A DNA stretch of 64,000 nt from Ascidia mentula (Eukaryota; Chordata; Ascidiacea; Phlebobranchia; Ascidiidae): positions 15,266,001 to 15,330,000 of the forward strand of contig OX387201.1 in assembly GCA_947561715.1 (NCBI GenBank), written 5' to 3'. Made by a program: the position numbers and the translations under genes. The first letter of the stretch is position 1. Every line of letters begins with the position of its first letter. Of the stretch, positions 12,001 to 22,844 are shown one piece after another. The notes beneath the pieces are model-generated. The model did no database searches and was not told the DNA's origin. It was given only the letters and a program-made list of their open reading frames with translations.

Positions 12001-15000
12001 TAACGATCCAAAGGCATTTGTAAACGAATTTTGTTTCGGAAACGAATTTTGTTTCCCGCTATGGGCAACATAGATAGTAACGATCCAAAGGCATTTGTAA
12101 ACGAATTTTGTTTCGAAAACGAATTTTGTTTCCCGCTATGGGCAACATAGATAGAAACGATCCAAAGGCATTTGTAAACGAATTTTGTTTCGAAAACGAA
12201 TTTTGTTTCCCGCTATGGGCAACATAGATAGTAACGATACAAAGGCATTTGTAAACGAATTTTGTTTCGAAAACGAATTTTGTTTCCCGCTATGGGCAAC
12301 ATAGATAGTAACGATCCAAAGGCATTTGTAAACGAATTTTGTTTCGAAAACGAATTTTGTTTCCCGCTATGGGCAACATAGATAGTAACGATCCAAAGGC
12401 ATTTGTAAACGAATTTTGTTTCGAAAACGAATTTTGTTTCCCGCTATGGGCAACATAGATAGCAACGATCCAAAGGCGTTTGTAAACGAATTTTGTTTCG
12501 AAAACGAATTTTGTTTCCCGCTATGGGCAACATAGATAGTAACGATCCAAAGGCGTTTGTAAACGAATTTTGTTTCGAAAACGAATTTTTGTTTCCCGGT
12601 ATAGACATCATGGTGAGTAACGAACCAAAGGCATTTGTAAACGAATTTTGTTTCGAAAACGAATTTTGTTTCCCGCTATGGGCAACATAGATAGAAACGA
12701 TCCAAAGGCATTTGTAAACCAATTTTGTTTCGAAAACGAATTTTGTTTCCCGCTATGGGCAACATAGATAGTAACGATACAAAGGCATTTGTAAACGAAT
12801 TTTGTTTCGAAAACGAATTTTGTTTCCCGCTATGGGCAACATAGATAGTAACGATCCAAAGGCATTTGTAAACGAATTTTGTTTCGAAAACGAATTTTGT
12901 TTCCCGCTATGGGCAACATAGATAGCAACGATCCAAAGGCATTTGTAAACTAACTTTGTTTCGAAAACGAATTTTGTTTCCCGCTATGGGCAACATAGAT
13001 AGTAACGATCCAAAGGCGTTTGTAAACGAATTTTGTTTCGAAAATGAATTTTTGTTTCCCGGTATAGACATCATGGTGAGTAACGAACCAAAGGCATTTG
13101 TAAACGAATTTTGTTTCGAAAACATAATTTGTTTCCCACTGTTTACAACATAGTGAGTAACGTACTAAAGGCATTTGTAAACGAATTTTGTTTCGAAAAC
13201 AAATTTTGTTTTCACAGTTTCATTTTTGATACTTCAAAATTTGGGCATTTCAAAACGGTCTTTGATTTGTTAACAAAATTTGTTTACAAAAATATGTTTT
13301 TGAATACTGACGTCATTATGTTAAATATCAGCTCTTTGTTTCCATCAAGCGATATTCACTTTTAAAAAAAAGTTTTTACAAAAAATTTGTTTCGAATTTC
13401 GTTTTTGACCATAACCACCTTTTCTGAAATTCGTTTTGAACTCTGTTTCGAATTTTGCTTTTGGAAACAAAATTGATTATTTCAAAACAAAATTTGTTTC
13501 GGGAAAACGAAATTCGAAACGAATTTTTTTTTCTTATGGAAAAATGTATAGGCCACCATATCCGTTACATGGGTTAGGATAGCAGTGAATCAAAGCTGAT
13601 GAAGAATATTATTAATTACCAGCTAGAGAGAAAGTTGCATAAATTTACTATATTGCAATTTTGTAGCGCTTACATATACAGTAATCGAAATCTTACATCA
13701 TCACAAATTAGTTGACCATCCTTTCTACGCAATGTATTAGCTGACTTACGAGTTTTGCAGAACTCTCCGACGAACCGTTCAGTACAATGACAAGTTTGTC
13801 CGTCCTCACTATTGGTGCAAAGTGCTCCATTTAAACAAGGGTTGCTTTCATAATCGTACGAATCTGAACATTAAAAGCTGTCGTTTTAATATTTAAGTCG
13901 GAAAATAATCTATCCATTATAAGTTACAAAAAGACAAAATCAATAAACATTTTTACCAAAATAAGCCGTCCATTGCATTTCTACATCACTTTGTCCCCAA
14001 TTAGTTTGGTGGCTCCTCCGTACCATGGATCGAAATCCCCAAGCAAATATTTCGAGGATATCGACTTCGAAAGTATCGGAGTATCTTGAAGCGCCACTAG
14101 CGGTCACTGTGACCTCATTAGCAACCCCGCTATAGCAACGATCGTAACTCACAACTATCTCTTTGCCAGGTTCGGACGAATATCTGTGAGATCCTACCCG
14201 AGCAGCACCTTGTATCCATGGCCCCTCTGGAAGAAAAACTCATTAAATATATTGGAAAGGAACCAACCCGCAATCAGGAGAGACATGGTTACCGCAAAAA
14301 AAATATGTTCATATTCAAAAATATTTTGTTGTGGTTTTAAAAATAAAGAAGCAAAGATATGAAGAATAATAAAACTTGTCACAAGTTCTTACGGATATCG
14401 CAAATTTTTCCTTTCCAGCCTTTCGGGCAATTGCATTCATAACCACCCGCCTGTTCATTACATTCACCTCTCTGGCATGGGTTAGAAAGACAATGAACAA
14501 GTCCTAAAAATAGGCGCGTAAATTTAAGTAAATTATGCTTAACATCTTCAGGCAATACATTTAACGAAGTCAACGTAAACGAAAATTTCAATTGGTTGAG
14601 AAAAATGATCTGTTTTAAACTAAACCGATAACAAAATGCAAGCAGTGTTCAAAAAATTTCATGACGTATTAATTCGAACTCACGTATTTCACAAAATCTT
14701 CCTGTGAAATCCGGTGAACAATCGCAAATACGTCCTTCCATGCTGTTGCGACAAGTTGCACCATTTTGGCAAGACAACCCCAAATTCGACTTTAAGTCTG
14801 TGGTATGAAAGCTTATCGCTTAGCTTCACGATATTCTAACACCAGTTCAAACAACTATAAATGAAATTCTAAACAACATTTAGCGTATGTTTCTGTGGCG
14901 TTGAGATCCTTACCAAAGACAGCTGTCCAGGATAGCTGAACCCGACTTTGACCCCAACCTTCTCTAGGTCTGTCGGTTCTTCGCACCACGGCGGTAAAAC

Positions 15001-18000
15001 CCCAAGGTTGGTTATCGGTGACGGTGGCGTTGAAAGTATCGCTGTATCGGCTTTCACCGGCCGCTGAAACGTCAACCATGCTGATATTTTTGTCCTGGCA
15101 TTCATCGTAAACAACTTTGATGATTTTTGAATAGGGTTCTACTCTTTCCTGACTCCCCACGCGCAAAGATCCACTCATGCTTATGACTGTAAAAATGATT
15201 AAGTGCGTATATTAAATGACGACGGATATACATTGGAAAACTATTGAGCCTAATCGCCTCCAAGCTAACAAAGCAGTTTTAATTTTTTATTGACTAATGA
15301 TATTGTGTAAAAAGCGCTCTGTAAAAGATTTCAATATGTTGATCTGCTACTGCATGCGCCAACTAATTACATAACTCCTGTGAAACTCTTATCTGGTGTC
15401 TTGCTTACCTGTCTCGCAATGTTTGCCCGTCCTATTATTTGGACATGAGCAGTTGTATCCGTTTACATATTCCGTACAAAGGCCAGTGTTACAGGGATTG
15501 GGAAAACAGTAAACCATCGCTAAAAAACAAATTTTTGTGTTAACCGCAACATGCCATTGTGAGATTGTTTGAAAGCTTATTTTTTCCAATCTGGAGTGTA
15601 AGTTTGTTTAGTATTTTCCTACTTAAGGCCTAGAGCTCCAATTGGAAACAATTTGTGAAATTGCTCACCAAGTTCGCAAAACTCTCCTTTGTAGCCTGGA
15701 TCACAGTGACAAACTCTTCCAGATTCGGCATTGTTTGTACAACTTGAAGAATGTAAACACGGACTTTGTTTAAATGCCTGCGTTTCTAAACAAAACCTCT
15801 ATGTTTGTTAAAGTTACAATACAGTGGTATTTCATGTACATGATTCAGATTTACAAGGGAAATAAACTTTTAAAACGTTCAAATTTACGTGGAAAACTTA
15901 CCAAAGAGTATCGTGTATTTGAGATAAAGGGTCTGCCCCCAACCACTACGAATATCAGTTCTCCGAATGAGTCCACGAAACCCCCAAGGGTATATTCCGA
16001 GTGTGGTGTAGTTAAATGTATCGAGATATGAACCCGATGTTACCACTGTGGCATTTACTGATAAAGCAAGACCACTCAGACAAGTATCATAGACAATTTC
16101 AACCGTTTTTCCGTATGTGGGCGCTCTTGCTCTCCACAGGCTTCCAACATAATAACGTGAACGTATTCCGGGTTCTGAAAAAAGACCACAGCGGCAGGTT
16201 GAGTCATACAAGCGACAGTGGTTGGTAAACTAAGCAGGACACATGAATACGTGCACACAGTTGTACATCTGTACAGTTTATTTAGGTCGTGTGCAACCGG
16301 TCTGCTTTCCATCAAAATTAATGTAATGCACACTCCACTGCTGGTGGGCATTATTCTCTTAGCGCTGGAGTAGTGAGCTAGAAGCTTTTTTTGTGTTCAT
16401 AACGTTCTTTTTGCCATACAGTCAAACAGATTATGTATGGTTTTGTTTGGTAAGGAGATTTTTGGTCAAATATGCTGTTGATTGGTGTGCTATGTCTATA
16501 AAACAACATTACCAAGTTCACATCTATCTCCATCCCATCTTTCTGGACAAATGCACCGGAAGAAGTCATTTTCAGGAATGCAAGTACCTCCGTGCATGCA
16601 TGGCGATGACGAACAATGTGTAATTTCTTTAAATACAGAAAAATGACAGAGAAAACGAACAACTATCAAATGACAAAGTGCCAAACAAAAACAAAACCAA
16701 CCCGACATTCCATGGCAATAATTAGTTTCACAAATTTTTGTTGGTGTATATATTTGTTATAGTTCGTAGTTTAATCGAGGGTTTACTGATTATGCATTTG
16801 GCGCCCACACACTTCTCTGTATTGGAATAAACACATGAGAAATAAAAAAATGCTTACGTGTTTCGCAGTATCTTCCTGTCGTTCGAACTGGACAAACACA
16901 GATTGATCCGTTTGCAGTGTTTTCACAAGTTCCGCCGTTTTGGCAAAGACTGCCTGGTGGGTTGAGAGTGTCTGCGTACATAACATGTTTATCATGCGGT
17001 AAGTCACACGCATGATATATAACAGAAATATTGAACGCAGAGTTATGCATTACAATCCAACGCACTGACTTTCACCGTTGATTGTCAAAGCTATGTCACA
17101 TATTAGGTAAACTACAAATTTTGGATTGTATTGTACACATATCGTCTTACCGTATACTGCAATCCATTCAACTATCGCAGTTTCAAAACCAGGATTTGTT
17201 CCCAGATCATTCAATCTCCAAAATTTGGCTCTAAATCCCCAGCTAAAAACTTCCAACGCCTTTCCACCGACGTCACGTGACACATTTGATTTGACAGCGA
17301 GTCGAACTTCGGATGGCGAAACACTTTTGCACTCCGTGTACAGAATAGTTTTCGTCATGCTGTTTGTGCCCTCTTCGAATGCAACACTTAACACACCGTC
17401 GTAATACGCTGCAGGAAACAATACAAAGAATTAAGTGTTTCCTTTTATATGAAATGAAAACATTTTGACACTGATTAGAGTAAGTTCTGTTGTTTTTTTG
17501 CTTAATTTCAAGCCATGAGCAACTGAGAATAACACTTGCCATTGTCGCACTTCTTCCCCGTTCTTCCAGGCCGACATGTACACTTGAAATCATCTGTAAG
17601 TTCTGTGCATTCGTCGTAATTGCAGGGGTTCGGGTAACAATATACATAACCTGAAATGCTTTGTAGGTTAACCAGCAGACCATAGGTAATCTATACAATA
17701 CAATGCTTTGTGTGTGTGGGTGTTTTTACGGAAAGAAAAGTTTCGTTTTTCTTTAAACGACACCTTGCTGATCCTGTTTTAAAGCTATTAGTTTGTGTGT
17801 ATGTTATTACGTGAAGAACAGGTCAGAATCTTCGTTCTTGGGTTAATGCAGACATTATGCACTATTGCGACATGCCGAATTTACTCGAATGCAAACGAGT
17901 TGCAAAGAAACTCCCTGAGATCTTTGATGACTTCCTATTACAACAACTTCACCGTACTGTGTTGGCAGTATTTCCCGTAGTTCTCTGGATTGCACGAGCA

Positions 18001-18922
18001 AGTCCTTCCATTCTCGCTGTTGTCGCATCTGGCTTCATTTTGACACGGATTATTATAGAATTCGGGAGTTTCTGTTGAAGAATGTGGTCGTTACATTTCT
18101 AGAATGTAATAACTTTGCACTGATGAAAAAGATCAAAATTTCCGATGAAAAAACAATAAACAACACCGGATCGGTGAACCAAGCCACCCTGGTAGGCTGT
18201 CGATCGATACCGTATCTGTATAGCTGAGTAAAACTTTTAAGTCAATGTCTCAGACAGCTCTTTTAAAGATGTTTTTATTTTTTTAAATTTCCGATTACAA
18301 TATTATTGGACAAGTACATGCAATGACTTTTACCTCCGACATACTTCTGCTGAAACGAATTTGATACCAAGTTGTTTTATGAGCATTACAGGCAAAGACG
18401 CTATGCAATATTTTACCGTAGAAAGCTTTCCAGTTCATATTTACTCCTCTTTGTCCCCAATCATTTCTCTGTGCATCCGTTCGCTGAATAACAGCACGGA
18501 ATCCCCACGGTTGTATCTCAATTATTGCTGCAATAAAAGTGTCCGGCCATCTTGATTTTCCGGTAACAACAGCAGTTATGTTTTTTGCCTCGCCAGTGTA
18601 GCATCGGTTGTACACAACAGTAATATTCTTGACGTCGCCACGCCGATTACTGCCAACGTTTGTCCTGCCGCTGTGATAATTCACGCCTAAAAATGCATTG
18701 AACATGTGTAAATATTAAATTGCTCTTTTTTGAATTACAGTGTGTCGTTGTCAAAATATTTAATGATTAATGTGAAATGGTCGCAGACAATCGAGGTAAC
18801 AGTTTGATACGAGTAACTGAAAATATCGACAATTCACTTTGATTGTTACAAAACTTACCATTTTGAGTTACAGCCACTTGCAAAAATGCAGAAGCAATAA
18901 TCAGAACTCCAATCATTGCCAT
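1..18922 (-). CDS. Copy A: secreted WGFR/EGF mosaic protein gene, 3' end outside window, disrupted by a 12-kb insertion
   Basis: Near-identical duplicate of the complete gene at 42310-50930. Exons, 5' to 3': signal peptide 18859-18922; WGFR 18417-18686; EGF 17958-18071, 17540-17650; WGFR 17151-17408; EGF 16858-16971, 16513-16626; WGFR 15902-16174; EGF 15669-15785, 15409-15519; WGFR 14914-15186; EGF 14684-14797, 14393-14503; WGFR 13957-14226; EGF 13750-13863; split EGF 13561-13595 plus 1410-1488; WGFR 902-1159; EGF 485-598, 309-422; WGFR 1-64 (cut by the window edge). Exon lengths equal those of copy C, and splice sites and 1-1 phases are kept. The start codon at 18922 begins a 21-residue hydrophobic leader (MAMIGVLIIASAFLQVAV). 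The split EGF exon holds the foldback-like element, so a normal transcript is unlikely unless that exon is skipped. The other exons look open. Function is unknown; it is probably secreted, as no membrane segment is visible. Confidence 0.85.
2055..2527. repeat. Left arm of foldback-like element: about 6 copies of a 77-bp unit
   Basis: The motif TTTCGAAACAAAATTCG recurs every 77 bp (for example at 2071 and 2148). Each unit carries a perfect or near-perfect dyad of the form ACTATGTTGTACATAGT and a TTTCGAAA palindrome. The units are the reverse complement of those at 11141-13215, so the two blocks form inverted arms, the left one much shorter. Confidence 0.85.
2530..9060. repeat. 191-bp satellite array, about 34 copies
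   Basis: The landmark CGAACCCTAGCCCGAT recurs at 191-bp steps (2991, 3182, 3373 and so on). A variant monomer with AAACCGAGCGTCGTAG recurs near 3564, 4519, 5470, 6042, 6613 and 8519, at multiples of 191 bp (5, 5, 3, 3 and 10 units). This is irregular higher-order structure produced by block duplications. The first unit (about 2570-2770) is the most diverged and resembles the 190-bp type at the other end. No coding potential is visible. Confidence 0.9.
9061..11140. repeat. 190-bp satellite subfamily, about 11 copies with a dimeric higher-order unit
   Basis: The landmark CAAACATGCGTTTTCGGTCG recurs every 190 bp (9111, 9301, 9491 and so on). It is homologous to the 191-bp units to the left but forms its own subfamily (AACCTTAGCCACCATA or ATCCTTGGCAACCATA). 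From about 9350 to 10680 two monomer types alternate, giving a 380-bp dimer. The repeated open frames in both strands are by-products of the period and do not look like genes. Confidence 0.9.
11141..13215. repeat. Right arm of foldback-like element: about 27 copies of a 77-bp unit
   Basis: AAAGGCATTTGTAAACG recurs at 11394, 11471 and 11548, giving a 77-bp period, and runs to about 13215. Each unit holds two GAATTTTGTTTC blocks around TTTCGAAA and a small hairpin GCTATGggcaaCATAG. Most interior units are nearly identical. Edge units are more diverged and carry the TGTACAACATGG form seen in the left arm. A roughly 470-bp stretch is itself repeated (12480-12620 against 12945-13085). Confidence 0.88.
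18147..18284. mobile_element. Short SINE-like insertion in intron 2 of copy A
   Basis: A 138-bp segment absent from the otherwise collinear copy C intron (near 50305) is flanked by an 11-bp direct repeat AAATTTCCGAT (18136-18146 and 18285-18295). Its right end is T-rich on the plus strand, so the element probably reads on the minus strand with an A-rich side at its start. The minus strand contains GGTTCACCGATCC, similar to a tRNA B box. It must have inserted after copies A and C separated. Confidence 0.65.
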
Positions 18923-18986
18923 AATCTGATTTGTTTCGGCTTCGTTTCGTGTTCGGCACTGTGAGTTGTCTCGCCCATTGGCAATA

Positions 18987-18993
18987 TTTTATA
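18987..18993 (-). promoter_or_regulatory. TATA box of copy A
   Basis: On the minus strand TATAAAA lies 65-71 nt upstream of the start codon at 18922, followed by a CCAAT-like GCCAATGG. Both are conserved in copy C (50995-51001). Transcription would start about 30 nt downstream, giving a leader of about 40 nt. No reporter or transcript evidence is available here. Confidence 0.5.
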
Positions 18994-19300
18994 CTTTGCT
19001 TGTCCGTTACGCACGAATGGTGCAAGACTGCATTTTTTTCATCATTTGAAAAGTTCTTTCCCTCACGTATCTTGCGCAACGCCGAAATGCGTGGGCTGCT
19101 GGTCTCATTACAACAGATCGTGCAATGGTAAGTTCAAACAAAGTTCGCCCGACTTTTTTGTATTGATTTCTTATTTCATTTCATTTCCAATATCATTTGC
19201 TATTTATATACAATGGTGATTATCGGAATAATTCAATTCAATTTGCAACACCATTTACTTTTCGACACTACAGCAGCTTCGCATATCTGATAATGTATTT

Positions 19301-20757
19301 TTTATACCTGTAACGCTTGTTTGTTTCGATTGTTTTTGTTTTATACAATTTCCTAATCCAAGCAGAACTGTTAACGTGGTGCCAAACATTCAGCGCACGC
19401 ATTTCACAGACATGCTGTCAAGATGCCCTGAGGTTGTATCGAGCTTGTACATTTATCAAGCTTGTACATTTACCGACTGCGTGGGTGTCTATTGCTAATG
19501 TTGGGCACACACGTTTTGTAATAACGTACTTCAGAAGTTCGTCGAAGTCTGGATTTTTTAAATTTCAACAACAAAAAGAAACCCAGGAACACAACTCACG
19601 GGTTTTCTCATAATTTTGAGTATAAAGAGACTGGCCCATATTGCTATTAACACCGTCATGTTTAAAAGAAGACGTTTCGGCACTTATGCCATCAAAAACT
19701 TATGCTACACCAATCGTGCCATTCAAACTGATGATGGCATAAGTTTTTGCCGAAACGTCTTCTTTTAAACATGACAGTGTTTAATAGCAATATGGGCCAG
19801 TCTCCTTATACTCAAAACAGAAACCCGGTAAAGCAAATGTGCGCATGTTTAGCCCGAAAACGAGTCCGAATTGTCACAATATCATTCTACGTACACAAGT
19901 TTTTCAGTTTTGCTTCAACTAGGTTAACTACTCACAGTAGTATATCTATATGTTAACTTTATTCCACTAGACTAATTGTATTTGCGGCTGGGTAACGCGA
20001 TTGATTTAGAATGTGTTCTAAATTGACCAAAAAAAGACTGACAGGTAACCAACGTTGTATCAAAGCGCACAATTATGATCAACAGCGCACGGGATAGCGT
20101 CAGAGCAAGATGTTACAAGCAAATGTCAACTGCCAGCTCCGCAAATTTGACTTAGCTAAATATGTCACATGTCTTATATGTTGCTTATTTACCGCAATTG
20201 TTACAAATTCACGCGGGTAAATATTGTAAATTAAAACTGATTTTAAAACATGCAAAATTTCACTGGAACAAAACCGGCGGGCAAATTTCTTGCTTGAAAA
20301 GTATATGATATATATAAGTGCAAGGCATTCACTACACAAATATTGCGAAACACGCTAGTCAGCTTTATACTTGGGAGAGGCGCTTAGTAATCCAGAACGT
20401 ATATTTACTGAAGAAAAGCTTATGACTTGTTGCAAGTTGTCTCGATTATGTTGGAGCATTAAAGGTCGACTGACCTGCTGGCTATTACCACTAAATTGTT
20501 TGTCCACTTATTCACTTGGCTAAGAGGTGGACAGGAGGTTTAATCCGAATAACTGTTTATTTATAGAATAGAATGCAATTAAACGATTAAAATTTGAATA
20601 GAACAAAATCAAATGGGTCAAATAGATTAAAAACGAAATACACTGGTCAAAAACAACGAAAGCGTTACCGTATCGAACAGGCAGTTACATGAAATGCGAC
20701 ACTGAAAGAGAAAGGTAGTGTTCCCCTAAATACCATGAACATTTGAGTCTCTAGCCC
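19301..20757. repeat. Upstream flank of copy A, shared with copy C flank (51305-52803)
   Basis: Non-coding sequence collinear with 51305-52803, so the duplication that made copies A and C covered about 1.5 kb of 5' flank beyond the promoter. Homology stops abruptly at 20757, where a hAT-like terminus begins in A. I see no gene in the stretch apart from the hairpin repeat at 19600-19829. Confidence 0.75.
19600..19829. repeat. Inverted-repeat hairpin element with hammerhead-like core
   Basis: Two arms of about 80-90 bp are near-perfect reverse complements: ACTGGCCCATATTGCTATTA.. on the left and ..TAATAGCAATATGGGCCAGT on the right. They flank a centre of about 45 bp. The same structure sits at 51570-51805, and a single arm is at 30510-30600. 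The right arm contains CTGATGA (19728-19734), a GGCA/TGCC stem and GAAAC (19752-19756), the order of a hammerhead ribozyme core as found in Penelope-like element ends. Confidence 0.7.
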
Positions 20758-20880
20758 AGTATTTTTCAACCTTTTTGAGCCACGGAACACTATTTTTATC
20801 AAAATAATCTTGCGGAACACCAAATTGTTGGAAATACTGCGCGGCATTGTACTTAACCAGCAACAGGCTCGCGCAATTAC
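20757..20880. mobile_element. hAT-like element terminus
   Basis: The sequence begins CAGTATTTTTCAACCTTTTT and continues with GAGCCACGGAACAC, closely matching the CAGTG-TTTTCAACC ends typical of many animal hAT elements. It begins exactly where homology between the A and C flanks ends, so it marks an insertion or rearrangement point. The opposite end was not found. Confidence 0.45.
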
Positions 20881-21836
20881 ATTCTTATCATTACAAAACG
20901 AATCTTTTTTTTTCACAACAATGAAACATTCAAACTGGTGATGGTGGATAATATTTTCACAAAAACGATTTTTGCAGTTCTCTTCCCGTGACGACCTAAA
21001 TCCCCCAACAACAAACTGTTCCACAGCGCAATTTTCGGAAGATAGTTGTCACAAAACTTTAATATTATTTTTGGACAGAAGAACGCATTGGTTGGGTTAG
21101 AATCCGATGACGAAAAAACAGATTTCGCTGCAATAATTACCTTTTTGAAATGCTGTGAAAATCGGTTTTCTTTGCAACTTGGTTGAAACGAGTCTTGTTC
21201 GTCTTCTTCTTCTTGACCTGTTTCAGACCACGTGGCGCAATATTCCATTGTTTCTTTGTTTATTTTTTTACTTAAAATGTCCCAACTGGCTTGAGCTATT
21301 TCGTGTTCATTTGCGCAAAAAACCCGCGTTGCGTGAAACAAAATATCGCCGATTTCTTCCATACTGTTGGCGGCCACCAACAATGCCATGATATACATAG
21401 ATTCTATGCGCCTTTTTTTATTTAATCCACAAAGTTGTTTAAAATTTTTCATTATATGACTCGTGCATAAATGAAGAAACGGTTTTTCGTTTAATTGTCT
21501 GTTGGTAGCCGCCCCAGATACAATAGAATAACACCTATCAGCGTACGATTCGCAATCTTCTATCATATATTCCGTTAACAAAGCGCGAATTATGGCCATG
21601 GAAACATCGCAAATTATAAGTTTTACCCTTGTTTTTCCAGCAAATTTTTTTTCATCACTTTTAAACGTTTTTAAAAAATGAGAAATCGATGTAACGTTAT
21701 GCCTATTGGTGACATATGTCGCAACAGCTAAAGGTGCGGTGCCTTTGGTGGGATTTCTTACTACAATTTCATAGGCGTAGAAATGCGAATGATTTTTTTT
21801 GTTTTTTACAACGCTTCCGGTGGCATCAATATACAC
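20881..21836 (-). pseudogene. MULE/NOF-like DDE transposase fragment
   Basis: A 307-codon open frame begins abruptly with VYIDATGSVVK (an in-frame stop lies just upstream, so the N-terminus is missing). The order is as expected of a MULE catalytic core: YIDATGS with the first Asp, a beta-rich stretch ending in a YVTNRHN motif, LIICDVS with the second Asp, then LHLCTSHIMKN as the C..H element and an acidic region. Near 21020 the frame shifts: the natural continuation (VEQFVVGGF..) lies in another frame. The closest family I recognise is the NOF group, which in Drosophila is associated with foldback elements. It is a truncated, decayed DNA transposon and not a host gene. Confidence 0.55.
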
Positions 21837-21837
21837 T

Positions 21838-22596
21838 CATAAAAATATTAACGCAGTACGGCAATTCTGAACCAATGATCAACGACTATCTCAGAATATT
21901 TTTGGGGAGGAACAGAGAATAAAATGTCACAATAATAATAAACTGTCATGTATTTATAAAAAACTTTTTATATATTTTTAACTTGAGAAGATGCAACTGC
22001 TAATGAAGACGGTAATGAAATCGATGTCGATTGTTCAACTTTTGTTGGCTAAAAAGAGTTAAGAGTGAAACAAAGTACGTGTTTGAAATGTGGTTTCATA
22101 AACGATTTACATTATGTCTATTTTTTAGAGATTCTCAAATGGATTAAAGCTATAATGTCATTCCAAACCAGCTCCACAGTTTACACTACACGACCACTAC
22201 CAGCATTGTCGTCAGGTTTCTATACTGGTACTTTAGCATTTTTTCATGTTAAGATTTGCATTATTTTGCAATTCTATGTCAAATACATTTTACGCATGAT
22301 TTGGATGCTATTTCCCTTCGAAAAAGATTAAACATTTGCAACCATATTCGTTGATTAAATATGTTGAGTTATACGTGCACGATGTTTTAACCACAATTGG
22401 AAAAGTCTTTTCATATTTTATATTTGTAGATGGTCGTAATTCGAGCGATAGCAGTGACAACACTTCCTTAAATTCTGTCAACAACTATTTCAACAACTGC
22501 ACCTTGAAGGATTCTCCAATTACAAACAAAGTTGAAAATTGGGAACGCAGAATAGCAAAAGGAGAAGTCGAGCCAATTATCCTTGTCTGTACGTAG
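21838..22596 (+). pseudogene. Fragment 1 of a triplicated gene-like unit
   Basis: Aligns with 58108-58866 and, in part, with 61380-62055. It has three exon-like pieces: an open stretch LIKILTQYGNS..GRNRE ending in TAA at 21920-21922; a Cys-containing piece around 21990-22060 (NEIDVDCSTFVG) resembling half of a CCP/Sushi module; and a last piece after a TTTGTAG acceptor (22436-22596, starting DGRNSSDSSDN) that ends at a stop. In this copy the second piece has an early stop. The parental protein is not recognised. The unit is truncated at 22844 by the start of the copy B block. Confidence 0.4.
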
Positions 22597-22844
22597 TAAT
22601 GCACCGAAACAGCAATTTTTTTATTAGGCCGAAACCAAATATTCGGCAAAAGTTTTTGGCAAGAACAACCGCTGTTGTTCCAACTGCCAAAGTAAATTTT
22701 TAACATTTCGGTGACAATAAACAAAAAAAAACACTCGTACAGTTTGAACAATGATCCTAATTAATACTAAACTTTGCGTATTAGCGTTGAATGTAGTGAA
22801 AAAATTTCAGTTTCAGCCGAATTTTGCAAAAAAATATTGCGGTT
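22597..22844. mobile_element. Truncated copy of the TAATGCACCGAAAC MITE
   Basis: Matches the left three quarters of the MITE at 58866-59195 (TAGTAATGCACCGAAACAG.., then AGGCCGAAACCAAATATTCGG). It stops at 22844, exactly where sequence homologous to 41979 onwards begins, so the block duplication truncated it. Confidence 0.6.

Larger units (their letters stand above)
1489..13560. mobile_element. Giant foldback-like DNA element inserted in an EGF exon
   Basis: In copies B and C this EGF exon is 111 bp. In copy A its two pieces (1410-1488 and 13561-13595) total 114 bp, so 3 bp (TCC, at 1486-1488 and 13561-13563) are duplicated around a 12,072-bp insert. The insert begins TATG..GGTGGG and ends CCACCATA, giving only a weak terminal inverted match (TATG/GTGG). 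Inside are a left end with no recognisable gene (1489-2054), about 6 units of a 77-bp repeat, about 45 units of a 190/191-bp satellite, about 27 units of the 77-bp repeat in the opposite orientation, and an AT-rich right end (13216-13560) with scattered fragments of the same GAATTTTGTTTCG motif. Inverted arms made of tandem units are the hallmark of foldback (FB/TU) elements. No transposase lies inside. A 3-bp target duplication is not the 9 bp of Drosophila FB, so the superfamily is open. Confidence 0.75.

Noticed and set aside
11141-13215. CRISPR-like regular repeats
   Set aside because: Units are contiguous with no unique spacers, in a eukaryotic intron/exon context.
12444-13365. Open frames in the 77-bp repeat block
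   Set aside because: Produced by the tandem unit reading through in several frames on both strands at once.
17126-17404. 92-codon plus-strand frame, also at 49298-49576
   Set aside because: Antisense of WGFR exon 2 in copies A and C; conserved only because the coding strand is.
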